Shown: one piece after another, positions 16,450 through 24,349 of the stretch
Numbering within the stretch: the first letter of the stretch is position 1
How the letters are laid out: each line of letters begins with the position of its first letter
Origin: Gilvimarinus japonicus
GTDB lineage: Bacteria; Pseudomonadota; Gammaproteobacteria; Pseudomonadales; Cellvibrionaceae
Direction of reading: 5' to 3'
NCBI RefSeq assembly: GCF_042847215.1
Contig: NZ_AP031500.1
Coordinates: forward strand, 3,348,001 to 3,412,000
Length of the DNA stretch: 64,000 nt
The notes under the pieces: model-generated
Seen by the model: the letters and a program-made list of their open reading frames with translations, nothing else
The model's database searches: none
What the model was told of the DNA's origin: nothing
Made by a program: the position numbers and the translations under genes

Positions 16450-16770
16450 TCACTCGTACGGGCGATCAAATGCATCATTAAAAACCTGGTTAAACACGGC
16501 GCCCACCACACCATCAAAAAAGGTAAAAGCAATCGACTGCCCGCTATTGCGTAAGGCAGACTGCCGCTTCAAGCAACGCGATAAGTAGTCAGGCTTTCCT
16601 GGATCATCCACCTGTGGCTGGGTGCGGATGCAATCGCCAGTATCGCTGGCAAGCTTCGCGGTCGTTGGCTGCCGCGGTGCAGCGCACCCCGCGAACAAGA
16701 CTAGCGCACTGACCAGCGACACCAACCTTACACGCCGCACGCCCATCACTTCTGTCACTTTGTGCATCAC
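16450..16770 (-). CDS. Small putative lipoprotein
   Basis: The 106-residue protein has a basic N-terminus, a hydrophobic stretch and a lipobox-like FAGC near residue 29, so it is probably lipidated. The mature part contains two further cysteines (DCIR, SRCLKRQ) and a glycine-containing hydrophobic C-terminal segment. I do not recognise a family. Its start overlaps the stop of the upstream monooxygenase-like gene by 4 nt (ATGA), which indicates cotranslation. A start eight codons later is possible. Confidence 0.6.
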   Translation of the reverse strand: MMHKVTEVMGVRRVRLVSLVSALVLFAGCAAPRQPTTAKLASDTGDCIRTQPQVDDPGKPDYLSRCLKRQSALRNSGQSIAFTFFDGVVGAVFNQVFNDAFDRPYE

Positions 16771-17069
16771 GCCTCCGGCCCGCTAACTTGATGGTAGTGC
16801 TCAACCACCGGGAACGGATCGTAAAAGTGATGCAGCAGCGCACGCCAGCGCTGATATTCAGCGCTCTGGCGAAACCCTTCGGTGTGATCTTCAAGGGTGT
16901 CCCACCACACCAACAACAAATAGCGGTTAGGTTGCTCAATACAATGATGTAACTGATGGCCCACGTATCCCGACATGGCGGCAATAATGGTTTCTGCCTC
17001 AGAAAAGGCCCGCTCAAAGTCCGCAGTTTGGTGTGCAATAACATCCAGTGTCGCTTTTTCCAAAATCAT
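16767..17069 (-). CDS. Antibiotic biosynthesis monooxygenase (ABM) domain protein
   Basis: The 100-residue protein has the dimeric alpha-beta ABM fold signature: an N-terminal strand (ILEKATLDVI), a helix with FERAFSEAE, the YVGHQLHHCIEQPNRYLLLVWWDT strand pair split around residues 34-57, and a second helix FRQSAEYQRW. Such proteins act as small monooxygenases or heme/quinone-handling stress proteins; the substrate cannot be told. It overlaps the downstream lipoprotein gene by 4 nt. Confidence 0.8.
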   Translation of the reverse strand: MILEKATLDVIAHQTADFERAFSEAETIIAAMSGYVGHQLHHCIEQPNRYLLLVWWDTLEDHTEGFRQSAEYQRWRALLHHFYDPFPVVEHYHQVSGPEA

Positions 17070-17520
17070 TTCAAGTCCTTTTACCGATCAACGCAAGCGC
17101 TTAAGGATACTCTTGTCCCGTGGGCCGCACCAGCCTACCGCCTACAAATCAGGGGCCCGCGGAATCACCATCAACCCGCTCGCGCGGGCGATCCCTTCAC
17201 GCTGCAGCAGGTACTCGCCAACCTGTTTGGCACAACGGCTAAGTCGCCGCGCGATCACAGCATCAAGCGTTTGCAACTTATCGTCTTGCCTGCCATTGCC
17301 CACGGTATTAAAGCCGTCGTCAGCAACTGTCGCACGGCGGCCTTGATAGTACCCGATGCTGCTCCGGTGACAATCGCTTCGCGGTGTATTGTCCACGATC
17401 CAGCGTGTTTAATCGCCTGCTAATAGCTACCCCTGTCATTTATAATAAGGCGAAACAGTTATAAGCGCATAACCAGTATCACGTGTTAGGCTCTAGGCAT
17501 AAAACTAAGCGGAGATCTCT
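17070..17520. other. 451-bp stretch upstream of glpK; one weak minus-strand ORF
   Basis: This stretch separates the divergent ABM and glpK genes. A minus-strand frame with a GTG start at 17396 runs to 17142 (84 residues, ending PRAPDL) and has fairly gene-like codon use in its second half, but no family is recognisable and the ribosome site is poor. It may be a small gene, a remnant or chance. A TATAAT at 17441-17446 may be the glpK -10 box, without a clear -35. GGAGA precedes glpK. Confidence 0.35.
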
Positions 17521-19002
17521 ATGGGCAACCACATTCTGGCGATTGATCAAGGTACCACCAGCAGTCGTGCCATTGTTTTTTCGGCCGAGGGCCGCGCGCT
17601 GGCCAGCGCCCAAAGTGAGTTCGAGCAGCACTTTCCCAATGATGGCTGGGTGGAGCACGATGCCGAACAAATATGGCAAGTCACCGCCAAGGTCTGTCGC
17701 GACGCACTGGCCGAACTGGACGATCCAAGCAGCGTGATTGGCCTTGGCATCACCAATCAGCGCGAAACGACGGTGGTGTGGGATCGCACCACCGGCAAGC
17801 CCATTTGCCGCGCGATCGTCTGGCAAGACCGGCGCACCGCCGAAACCTGCAGAACATTAAAAGCCGAAGGTCATGAAGACACCGTACGCCAACGCACCGG
17901 CCTGCTACTCGACCCTTACTTTTCGGCCACCAAAATTGCCTGGATGCTGGATAACGTTAAGGGCGCACGGGAGCGTGCCGAGCATGGCGAGCTGGCGTTT
18001 GGCACTATCGATAGCTGGCTGATCTGGAACTTTACCGGCGGTAAAGTTCACGCGAGCGATGCCACCAACGCCGCCCGCACCTTACTGTTTAATATTCACC
18101 AGCAGTGCTGGGACGACGAGTTACTCGACCTGTTTAATATCCCAAAATCTATGCTACCCGAGGTGCTCGATTGCGCCGCCGAGTTTGGCACCACAACTGA
18201 TGGCCTGAACGGTCTGGCACTGCCTATTGCCGGCGTCGCGGGCGATCAGCACGCCGCTATGATTGGCCAAGCTTGCTTTAGCCCCGGCATGATCAAAAGC
18301 ACCTATGGCACCGGCTGTTTTGCGTTATTACACACCGGCGATAAACCTATCGCCTCCGAGCACCGACTGCTCACCACCCTCGCCTACCGCTTAAACGGTA
18401 AACCACAATACGCGCTAGAGGGCTCAATTTTTATTGCCGGCGCCGCGGTACAGTGGTTGCGCGATAAGCTCGGTATTATCGAGCAGGCAGCCGAGACCGA
18501 GGCTCTAGCCGAATCATTAGACAGTAATCACGGCGTTTATTTAGTGCCAGCTTTTACCGGTTTGGGCGCGCCCCACTGGGAGCCCGATGCGCGGGCGCTA
18601 ATATGCGGTATGACCCGCAACACTGGCCGGGCCGAAATAGCCCGCGCCGCATTAGAGGCGGTGTGCTACCAAACCCACGACTTGCTAGAGGCCATGACCG
18701 CCGACGCGGGCAAGCGCCCGGACACCCTGCGCGTCGACGGTGGCATGATCGCCAATAATTGGCTCATGCAGACCTTAAGCGACGTCACCGACATCTGCGC
18801 CGAGCGCCCCGAGATGATCGAGACCACCGCCTTGGGTGCCGCGCGTTTGGCCGGTTTACAACTGGGCGTCTTTAGTAGCTTAGACGACATCGCTTCAAGC
18901 TGGGCGCTAGAGCGCCGCACCGAGCCGGCAATGGCCGGCGACACTCGCGAGACCATGATCAAAGGCTGGCACAAAGCAATCAAGAGAAGCTTATTGGACT
19001 AA
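17521..19002 (+). CDS. glpK: Glycerol kinase
   Basis: The 493-residue FGGY-family kinase phosphorylates glycerol to sn-glycerol-3-phosphate. Motifs: DQGTTSSRAIVF phosphate-binding loop at residues 8-19, GITNQRETTVVWD, WQDRRTA, GVAGDQHAAM and YGTGCFALLHTG, and a C-terminal RVDGGMIANNWLMQ ATP-site motif. Length and motifs are normal. No glpF or glpD lies next to it. A peptidase gene follows 20 nt downstream and may share the transcript. Confidence 0.96.
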   Translation: MGNHILAIDQGTTSSRAIVFSAEGRALASAQSEFEQHFPNDGWVEHDAEQIWQVTAKVCRDALAELDDPSSVIGLGITNQRETTVVWDRTTGKPICRAIVWQDRRTAETCRTLKAEGHEDTVRQRTGLLLDPYFSATKIAWMLDNVKGARERAEHGELAFGTIDSWLIWNFTGGKVHASDATNAARTLLFNIHQQCWDDELLDLFNIPKSMLPEVLDCAAEFGTTTDGLNGLALPIAGVAGDQHAAMIGQACFSPGMIKSTYGTGCFALLHTGDKPIASEHRLLTTLAYRLNGKPQYALEGSIFIAGAAVQWLRDKLGIIEQAAETEALAESLDSNHGVYLVPAFTGLGAPHWEPDARALICGMTRNTGRAEIARAALEAVCYQTHDLLEAMTADAGKRPDTLRVDGGMIANNWLMQTLSDVTDICAERPEMIETTALGAARLAGLQLGVFSSLDDIASSWALERRTEPAMAGDTRETMIKGWHKAIKRSLLD

Positions 19003-19022
19003 ATAGAACAAGAACGTTTTGC

Positions 19023-20090
19023 ATGTTAGCACCCACTGCAACCTTTACCGTCGCAGCCGCCGAGCGAGAACTCACCTACCTCGATAAGTTTTTTCGCGAG
19101 AACGATGCTGGCGCACCGACACGATTGACAGAGAAAGGCACAGCCTATTTTGATAACGCCTTACTTAAGGCAAAAAAACAACTGCAACAAGCCGGCACAT
19201 GGAGCGAGTGCTGCCCTATTTATTACCGTTACCTTGAGCACTTTCGGGTTAACCACATGGGCTTACAGTTACCGGCGCATTTGCAACAAGAGACTCCAGA
19301 CAGCGAATTTTCCGCCCGCGAACATACAAATGAATCACCCAGTGCCGAGGCATTATCAGAGCAAACGTTATTACTGCGCCTGCCAAGTTTTGACGATCAT
19401 TACAAAGAACCCTTAGCGCAACTGCTCCACGCTCACCGTTCACTACTACAGCAGTGTAACAACTGGATCATTGATATGCGCTACAACGCCGGTGGCAGTG
19501 ATCATAATTATGACAGTCTACTGCCTTGGTTAGTGGCCGACGAGAACGTCTCCATCGGCACCCAATGGCTTGCCACAGCAGACAATATAAAATGCCGTGA
19601 GTTTGTAAAAGACATGTTGCAGCGCAACGGAGGCAACGAGGAGATAGTGGCTTACTTAGAGACTGCCGTAACGCGCATGAAGCAGGCCGCGCCCGGCACC
19701 TTTGTTAACCCCGAGCCCGAAGCCGTACACTTTGAGCGCGTTACACCCGAGCCACAGCGGCCCGACCGAGTGGCAATTTTAATTGGTCCGGAATGTTACA
19801 GCTCGGGCGAACAATTTTTATTGACCGTGCGCCAAAGCTTTAGCGTTAAACTGGTTGGTCAGCCGACCGGCGGCGCACTCGATTACTCCAACCTGGCCTT
19901 TCACGAGTTGCCAGAGTCGGGCATCACGCTCTGGTACGCAATCTCCCGCAGTAATCGCCTACCGCAATACCCGGTCGACAACACTGGCGTGCTGCCAGAC
20001 ATCTACCTTCCCACCGATCAAGATACCTCGGACGATCAGGTTGCCAGAGTACAGCAGTGGCTGGAGGGCGGTTCCCTCGGGCCTCTCTAA
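19023..20090 (+). CDS. S41-family (C-terminal processing) peptidase-like protein
   Basis: The 355-residue protein has the S41 core: strand WIIDMRYNAGGSDHNYDSLL near residue 147, then a catalytic-site region CYSSGEQFLLTVRQ with the likely serine, and PTGGALDYSN after it. The N-terminal 120 residues are helical and carry no PDZ domain that I recognise, and no signal peptide, so the protein may be cytosolic. This departs from typical secreted or periplasmic S41 enzymes. It starts 20 nt after glpK. Its stop codon overlaps the convergent hemolysin III gene by 4 nt. Substrate unknown. Confidence 0.72.
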   Translation: MLAPTATFTVAAAERELTYLDKFFRENDAGAPTRLTEKGTAYFDNALLKAKKQLQQAGTWSECCPIYYRYLEHFRVNHMGLQLPAHLQQETPDSEFSAREHTNESPSAEALSEQTLLLRLPSFDDHYKEPLAQLLHAHRSLLQQCNNWIIDMRYNAGGSDHNYDSLLPWLVADENVSIGTQWLATADNIKCREFVKDMLQRNGGNEEIVAYLETAVTRMKQAAPGTFVNPEPEAVHFERVTPEPQRPDRVAILIGPECYSSGEQFLLTVRQSFSVKLVGQPTGGALDYSNLAFHELPESGITLWYAISRSNRLPQYPVDNTGVLPDIYLPTDQDTSDDQVARVQQWLEGGSLGPL

Positions 20091-20713
20091 CGTACGTAAG
20101 CGACGATGGAGATAAAGTGGCAAAAAGATCCGGCCAGTACAAACAAATGCCAAATACCGTGGGCGTGACGCAACTTTTTTAACCCGTCAAGCACGTAAAA
20201 AATCACCCCCACTGTATAGGTGACCCCGCCGGCCAATAACCAGTAAAGCCCAGCGGCGGGAAACCCCTTAGCAAGATCCTGGTAAACCACCACGCACACC
20301 CAGCCCATGACCAAATAAATAAGTATCTGCAGCCACTTAATACGCTTTTTAGGCAAGATATCCAGCAACAACCCCGCCACGGCAAGCCCCCAAATAACCG
20401 CCAGCATGATCCAACCTGTAGCGCCCCCGATGGTGACCAACATAAAGGGTGTGTACGTGCCCGCGATCAGCAAATAAATACACACATGATCGAGCTTGCG
20501 AAACACGGCTTTCACCTGGGGTGAGCGAAAGCTGTGATACAGCGTGGACATGGTGTAAAGCAGAACCAAGGTAACCCCAAAAACTGCGAAGCTTGCAATC
20601 AACGCGGCGTCTAGCTGTTGAATACTGATGGTTAACAGCGCACCAAAGCCCACCAGCGCCAGAACCGCCCCGACCAGGTGGGTAATGCTATTGATTCTCT
20701 CGCCGTCGTACAT
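20087..20713 (-). CDS. Hemolysin III / TrhA family membrane protein
   Basis: The 208-residue protein has seven predicted membrane helices of the PAQR-like superfamily. Family motifs are THLVGAVLALVG at the start, MSTLYHSF, DHVCIYLLIAGTYTPF and GIWHLFVLAGSFCHF, containing the histidines thought to bind zinc. Members of this family control membrane energetics and fluidity in some bacteria; the function here is unproven. I chose the ATG at 20713, which has GGGAG upstream. A TTG frame extends to 20734. A LacI-type operator-like palindrome lies just upstream. Confidence 0.88.
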   Translation of the reverse strand: MYDGERINSITHLVGAVLALVGFGALLTISIQQLDAALIASFAVFGVTLVLLYTMSTLYHSFRSPQVKAVFRKLDHVCIYLLIAGTYTPFMLVTIGGATGWIMLAVIWGLAVAGLLLDILPKKRIKWLQILIYLVMGWVCVVVYQDLAKGFPAAGLYWLLAGGVTYTVGVIFYVLDGLKKLRHAHGIWHLFVLAGSFCHFISIVAYVR

Positions 20714-20742
20714 AGAAACTCCCAGATCGACCAAATAATAAA

Positions 20743-20758
20743 GCGGAAACGCTTCCGC
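20743..20758. promoter_or_regulatory. LacI-family operator-like palindrome
   Basis: GCGGAAACGCTTCCGC is a 16-bp palindrome with one mismatched pair and a central CG, the layout of LacI/GalR operators. It sits 30 bp upstream of the hemolysin III ATG, where it would overlap the promoter or leader. No LacI-type gene is in the window. Confidence 0.4.
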
Positions 20759-20866
20759 TAGAAGTCTAGGCCATTCTATGGGTAGCTGTCACGACAAACG
20801 ACGGCCTCGCGTAACCGCAAAAACGCAGAGCCTTACGCCAAAGCTGCGCTTTCAAGCGCACAAAAT

Positions 20867-20902
20867 AAAAAAGCGCCGCGACTTGAGCCGCGACGCTTTT
20901 TT
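20867..20902 (-). terminator. Terminator of the siderophore receptor gene
   Basis: The AAAAAAGCG...CGCTTTTTT arms extend into a CGCG/CGCG inner stem with one mismatch and end in T runs on both strands. It lies 33 nt beyond the stop of the minus-strand TonB receptor. Confidence 0.75.
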
Positions 20903-20934
20903 AATGCCCATCATCAGCGCTTAAGCGCTACATC

Positions 20935-22911
20935 TTAAAAACGATACGCCAAGCTCACACGCACGTCACGACCAGGGGCTGGGTACCCCACAATACCTGT
21001 GTAACCGGGGATGTCGGTAAAGTCTTCAACGCTACCATGATCCAGGTATTCTTTATCGAAGGCATTTTTAATAGTGAGTGTCAGGCTTAGCCCATCGACG
21101 CTCTGCGCCTGCCAGTGGGCGTAAAAGTCATGCACATCATAGCCCGGCTTATCGATGGTGGCATCAGACGAAACGACGTAAACATCGTTTAAATCCTGCA
21201 CCACTGTCGCAATCCAACCGATATCCACCGACGAGGTAACCTGATAAGAGGTGTCAATCGACAGAGTATCGCCGGTGGAGGTTCCCAAGTAGCCATACGC
21301 GTAACGAGTTAGCTGCTCACCGTTAATCTCCGCGGACGTATCCAAAAAGCTCCATTTCGAGAATAGACGCTCACCATTATAGGTAAAACCCAGCGAGTAA
21401 CCATCTGACTCTAAATCACCCAGGTTTTCGTAGTGCCGCGACCAAGGCACGGCATTGCCAATAGCATCTTCGATGGTGGTGTCGTGATAACCGGCGGACA
21501 GTAAAAAGCTTCCAATTTCGTAATCCACACCAAACTCGATATTTTTAGCACGCTCTGCTTTCAAATCAGGATCATTTGTGGTGCCAAACAACTTAAAGCC
21601 ATCGTTGGTCTCTACCCCGCGCAGCGCTTCGGCGTAGCCACCACTAAAGGTCAAGTCACGAGTGATATCCAGCTTAAAGCCCAAATTGGGACTAAACCCG
21701 TCTTCGGTGAATTTATGACCTTCTTTGTCCACCGCCTCAAAATCATCGAACCGGGTACCAAAGCTCAACAGTAAGCTATCGGTTACGCGATAGTTATCTT
21801 GCACAAAAAAGCCCAAAACGTTACTCGTTTCGACAAAACGCTCGGCGCCGCCACGCTCCCCGGCGGTGACTTCATCATCGCGGTAATCGCTACCGTAGGT
21901 CACGCTGTGGCCGCCCAGATCACTGGTATTACTGAGGATATAGCCCTGAGTTTTGACGTCGCTCATATAGTTATCAAACGGACGATAAATCTCAAAGTCG
22001 GTTTGATAGACACTGGCGTCCAAGAACACCCAGTCACTTCCGGGCTTGTCCCACTCGTACTTTAAAGTGCTGGTGGTGCGATCAAATTCTAAAGCGCGCA
22101 ATGGGTTGCGCGGCCCTTCCCCCCACTCTGGGCGCGTCAGCTTGTCTCCTTCTTCGGCAAGGTTTTCATAACTTAGACTAACTTTATGACCGCCGTTAAA
22201 ATCCCCCACCAGCTTCACAAACGCCAGCTCTTGCTCGGTGTTGGTGCCGGTCAGTTCATCGCCGTTAGCGTCTTCCATGTTGTCTTGGTCGGATGCAACG
22301 TAGCTACCAATGGCACTGAAAGTATCGTTAAGACGACCATAAACCGTAGCGCTGTTTTTCGTGCCGTCGCTATTAGAGAAGTAACCCGTTTTTAATATCG
22401 CGCCAAAATCATCAGAGCCCAACATATCTTCTGGGCTTTTGGTCTCAAACTTAATAGCCCCGCCCAGTGCACCCGGGCCACTGGTGGCGTCGCCCGCCCC
22501 CACTTGCACGCGAACCTGCTTAAGCAGTTCAGGCTCAATGGTGACGCGGCCGGTATGGTGGTAGGTAACGCCCGATTGGGTCGCACCATCGACACTGATA
22601 TTCAAGGTGTCTTCACCCAAGTTACGCACAAAGATTTTTTGCGCCGCACCGACAGAGCCACCCACCAACACTGACGTCACACCAGAGAAAATATCATCCA
22701 GGTCATTCGCTTGCTTGCGCTCTAAATCATCGAAGTTCAATAAGCTGTCCACCGGCTCCCCAATAACCACCAGCTCTTCGACGATCTCTTGGCGATTTTC
22801 TTGAGTACTGGAATTGGAATCCGTTTGCGCCAGCGCGCTCATTGAAACCAGAGCCAAGGGAGCGAGGCAGAAAGGGCGGAGGGGGGGCGTGGGCATAAAC
22901 AAGCGCTGCAT
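20935..22911 (-). CDS. TonB-dependent siderophore receptor (probable ferric-petrobactin receptor)
   Basis: The 658-residue outer-membrane receptor has a signal peptide (cleavage after about SALA, residue 28), TonB box-like ELVVIGEP at about 46-53, a plug with DDIFSGVTSV, KIFVRNLGEDTLNISVDG and QVRVQVGAGDATSGPGALGG, and a beta-barrel ending YRF. The size and plug are those of ferric-siderophore or heme receptors. A Fur-box-like sequence lies at 22942-22960 before its start, and the petrobactin genes are on the other side of the intergenic region. Petrobactin is therefore the expected ligand; this is inference from position. AAGGA supports the ATG at 22911. Confidence 0.85.
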   Translation of the reverse strand: MQRLFMPTPPLRPFCLAPLALVSMSALAQTDSNSSTQENRQEIVEELVVIGEPVDSLLNFDDLERKQANDLDDIFSGVTSVLVGGSVGAAQKIFVRNLGEDTLNISVDGATQSGVTYHHTGRVTIEPELLKQVRVQVGAGDATSGPGALGGAIKFETKSPEDMLGSDDFGAILKTGYFSNSDGTKNSATVYGRLNDTFSAIGSYVASDQDNMEDANGDELTGTNTEQELAFVKLVGDFNGGHKVSLSYENLAEEGDKLTRPEWGEGPRNPLRALEFDRTTSTLKYEWDKPGSDWVFLDASVYQTDFEIYRPFDNYMSDVKTQGYILSNTSDLGGHSVTYGSDYRDDEVTAGERGGAERFVETSNVLGFFVQDNYRVTDSLLLSFGTRFDDFEAVDKEGHKFTEDGFSPNLGFKLDITRDLTFSGGYAEALRGVETNDGFKLFGTTNDPDLKAERAKNIEFGVDYEIGSFLLSAGYHDTTIEDAIGNAVPWSRHYENLGDLESDGYSLGFTYNGERLFSKWSFLDTSAEINGEQLTRYAYGYLGTSTGDTLSIDTSYQVTSSVDIGWIATVVQDLNDVYVVSSDATIDKPGYDVHDFYAHWQAQSVDGLSLTLTIKNAFDKEYLDHGSVEDFTDIPGYTGIVGYPAPGRDVRVSLAYRF

Positions 22912-22941
22912 GATGACGGCGTCCTTTTAGGTAATCTAAAA

Positions 22942-22960
22942 AAGAAGCATTATCATTATC
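22942..22960 (-). promoter_or_regulatory. Fur box upstream of the siderophore receptor
   Basis: The minus strand reads GATAATGATAAT followed by a weaker half, matching the 19-bp Fur consensus at about 15 positions. It lies 31-49 bp before the receptor ATG. Iron-dependent repression is the expected effect. Confidence 0.7.
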
Positions 22961-23191
22961 TTCTTTACCTCTGTAAACCGTTGTTACAATTGTTACGCAG
23001 ACCAACGCCAGCATCCAGCCAGAACAAATCTAAAAATCGCCCAGAGGCCAGGCAGCACAAGAGCTCGCCCCATGTTAACGGCGTTTAAACCGCCACCCCT
23101 CCCCTTTAACACTCAGCGCTACAACGCTTTTAATCTGGCAATTTTATAGACTTACGCACAAATATTGTTTTCTGGGATTGCAGCAAAACAT

Positions 23192-23210
23192 AATAATGAG
23201 TATCGTTATC
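23192..23210 (+). promoter_or_regulatory. Fur box upstream of the response regulator operon
   Basis: AATAATGAGTATCGTTATC matches the Fur consensus at 15 of 19 positions and lies about 33 bp before the ATG at 23243. It would place the regulator, DUF2218 and MATE genes under iron control. Confidence 0.65.
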
Positions 23211-23242
23211 ATTAAGGATGGACGGCAACCGCTGGAGGCGAT

Positions 23243-24004
23243 ATGGACCCGACCCCGCTAGAATTAAGCACCCTGGCCCGAACATTATGGGTAGGGCGTA
23301 ATGACGATTTACAGGCCTCGGTTCTGGTAGAGTTTCAAACTGAAGGCTGGACGCTGACTACCTGCCCAGTAGACGCAAACACTACAGGTAACACGCTGGC
23401 AGGTCACTTACCCGATGACGGGTTCGACGTAATATTACTCGATGCCGATGCCTTAGAAACCCCATGGGAAGTGCTGGCTCTGTTGCACCAATGGCAGACC
23501 GCCCCAGTCATCGTACTCGCGCGTAACTGTAGTTTGTGTGTTAACGCGTTTCGCCGTGGCGCCGATGACTTTTTAGCCAAACCTATTAATCCATTAGAGC
23601 TATTAATGCGCTGCAGTGCATTGCTCCGGCGCACGAACACTCGTCGCACTAGCCCCCCCTCAACGCGCAACCAGAATAACGCCGCACTGACGTTGGGGCC
23701 GCTGGTGCTATACCGCCACGAGCGGCTGATCTCTTACAACAACCGCCCCATCCAGCTAACGGCAATTCAGTTTAAGCTGCTGCTGTGTATGGCCCGCAAC
23801 CACAACCTCTTACTGAATAAAGCCGACTTGCACCGCTGGGTCCTGAATAAATCGTACTGTCGCGACGACCGCAGTATCGATATGCACTTAAGCCGCATCC
23901 GTAAAAAATTAGAGACGGCGGGCATGCCTCCTGATGCCATTCAAACGGTGCGCGGTCACGGCTATCAACTGTCACTACTGCCCTCGGCTATGCCGACAAA
24001 CTAA
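23243..24004 (+). CDS. Orphan OmpR/PhoB-type response regulator
   Basis: The 253-residue protein has a receiver domain (about residues 12-130) with acidic pair RNDD, phospho-acceptor aspartate in VILLDADAL and the conserved lysine in FLAKPINPLE. A winged-helix output domain follows (about 155-245; LTAIQFKLLL, RSIDMHLSRIRKKLE, TVRGHGYQL). No histidine kinase is nearby, so its signal partner is unknown. GGAGG precedes the ATG and a Fur box lies upstream. Its place between the receptor and the biosynthetic genes suggests an extra layer of control for siderophore production or export. The closest relatives would be copper/iron regulators; target DNA is not known. Confidence 0.85.
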   Translation: MDPTPLELSTLARTLWVGRNDDLQASVLVEFQTEGWTLTTCPVDANTTGNTLAGHLPDDGFDVILLDADALETPWEVLALLHQWQTAPVIVLARNCSLCVNAFRRGADDFLAKPINPLELLMRCSALLRRTNTRRTSPPSTRNQNNAALTLGPLVLYRHERLISYNNRPIQLTAIQFKLLLCMARNHNLLLNKADLHRWVLNKSYCRDDRSIDMHLSRIRKKLETAGMPPDAIQTVRGHGYQLSLLPSAMPTN

Positions 24005-24058
24005 CCGCTATAGCATTCGGCATCATTCATACCCGCACCGAATATTAAGGACTTTACT

Positions 24059-24349
24059 TTGCAAATTACCTCTCGCGCCAACATCGCTTTAACATCGCCT
24101 CAGCGCACGCTCCAAAAGCTGTGTAAACACTTTAACCACAAAGTAAACGCCCACTGGCAACACGCTAGTGGCGAAGTCGATTTTGGTATTGGCGAGTGCA
24201 AGCTACAGGCAGCTGCACAACAACTGCTCGTAACATGCCACGCGCAACAACTGTCAGATCTAAACGAAATCGAGCACACCATTGAGCGCCATATCGGCCC
24301 GATGAGCGGCCAACCCAACACACCACCAGTAATTTTGTGGCACCGATGA
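24059..24349 (+). CDS. DUF2218 protein
   Basis: The 96-residue protein begins at a TTG codon with AAGGA 7 nt upstream. Its pattern fits DUF2218: TSRANIALTSPQRTLQKLCKHF, split around a conserved histidine near residue 26, then VDFGIGECKL and a C-terminal helix pair ending in a hydrophobic HR-rich tail. The function is unknown; DUF2218 genes are often found beside siderophore and iron-uptake genes. It overlaps the MATE gene by 4 nt, so the two are translationally coupled. Confidence 0.75.
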   Translation: MQITSRANIALTSPQRTLQKLCKHFNHKVNAHWQHASGEVDFGIGECKLQAAAQQLLVTCHAQQLSDLNEIEHTIERHIGPMSGQPNTPPVILWHR

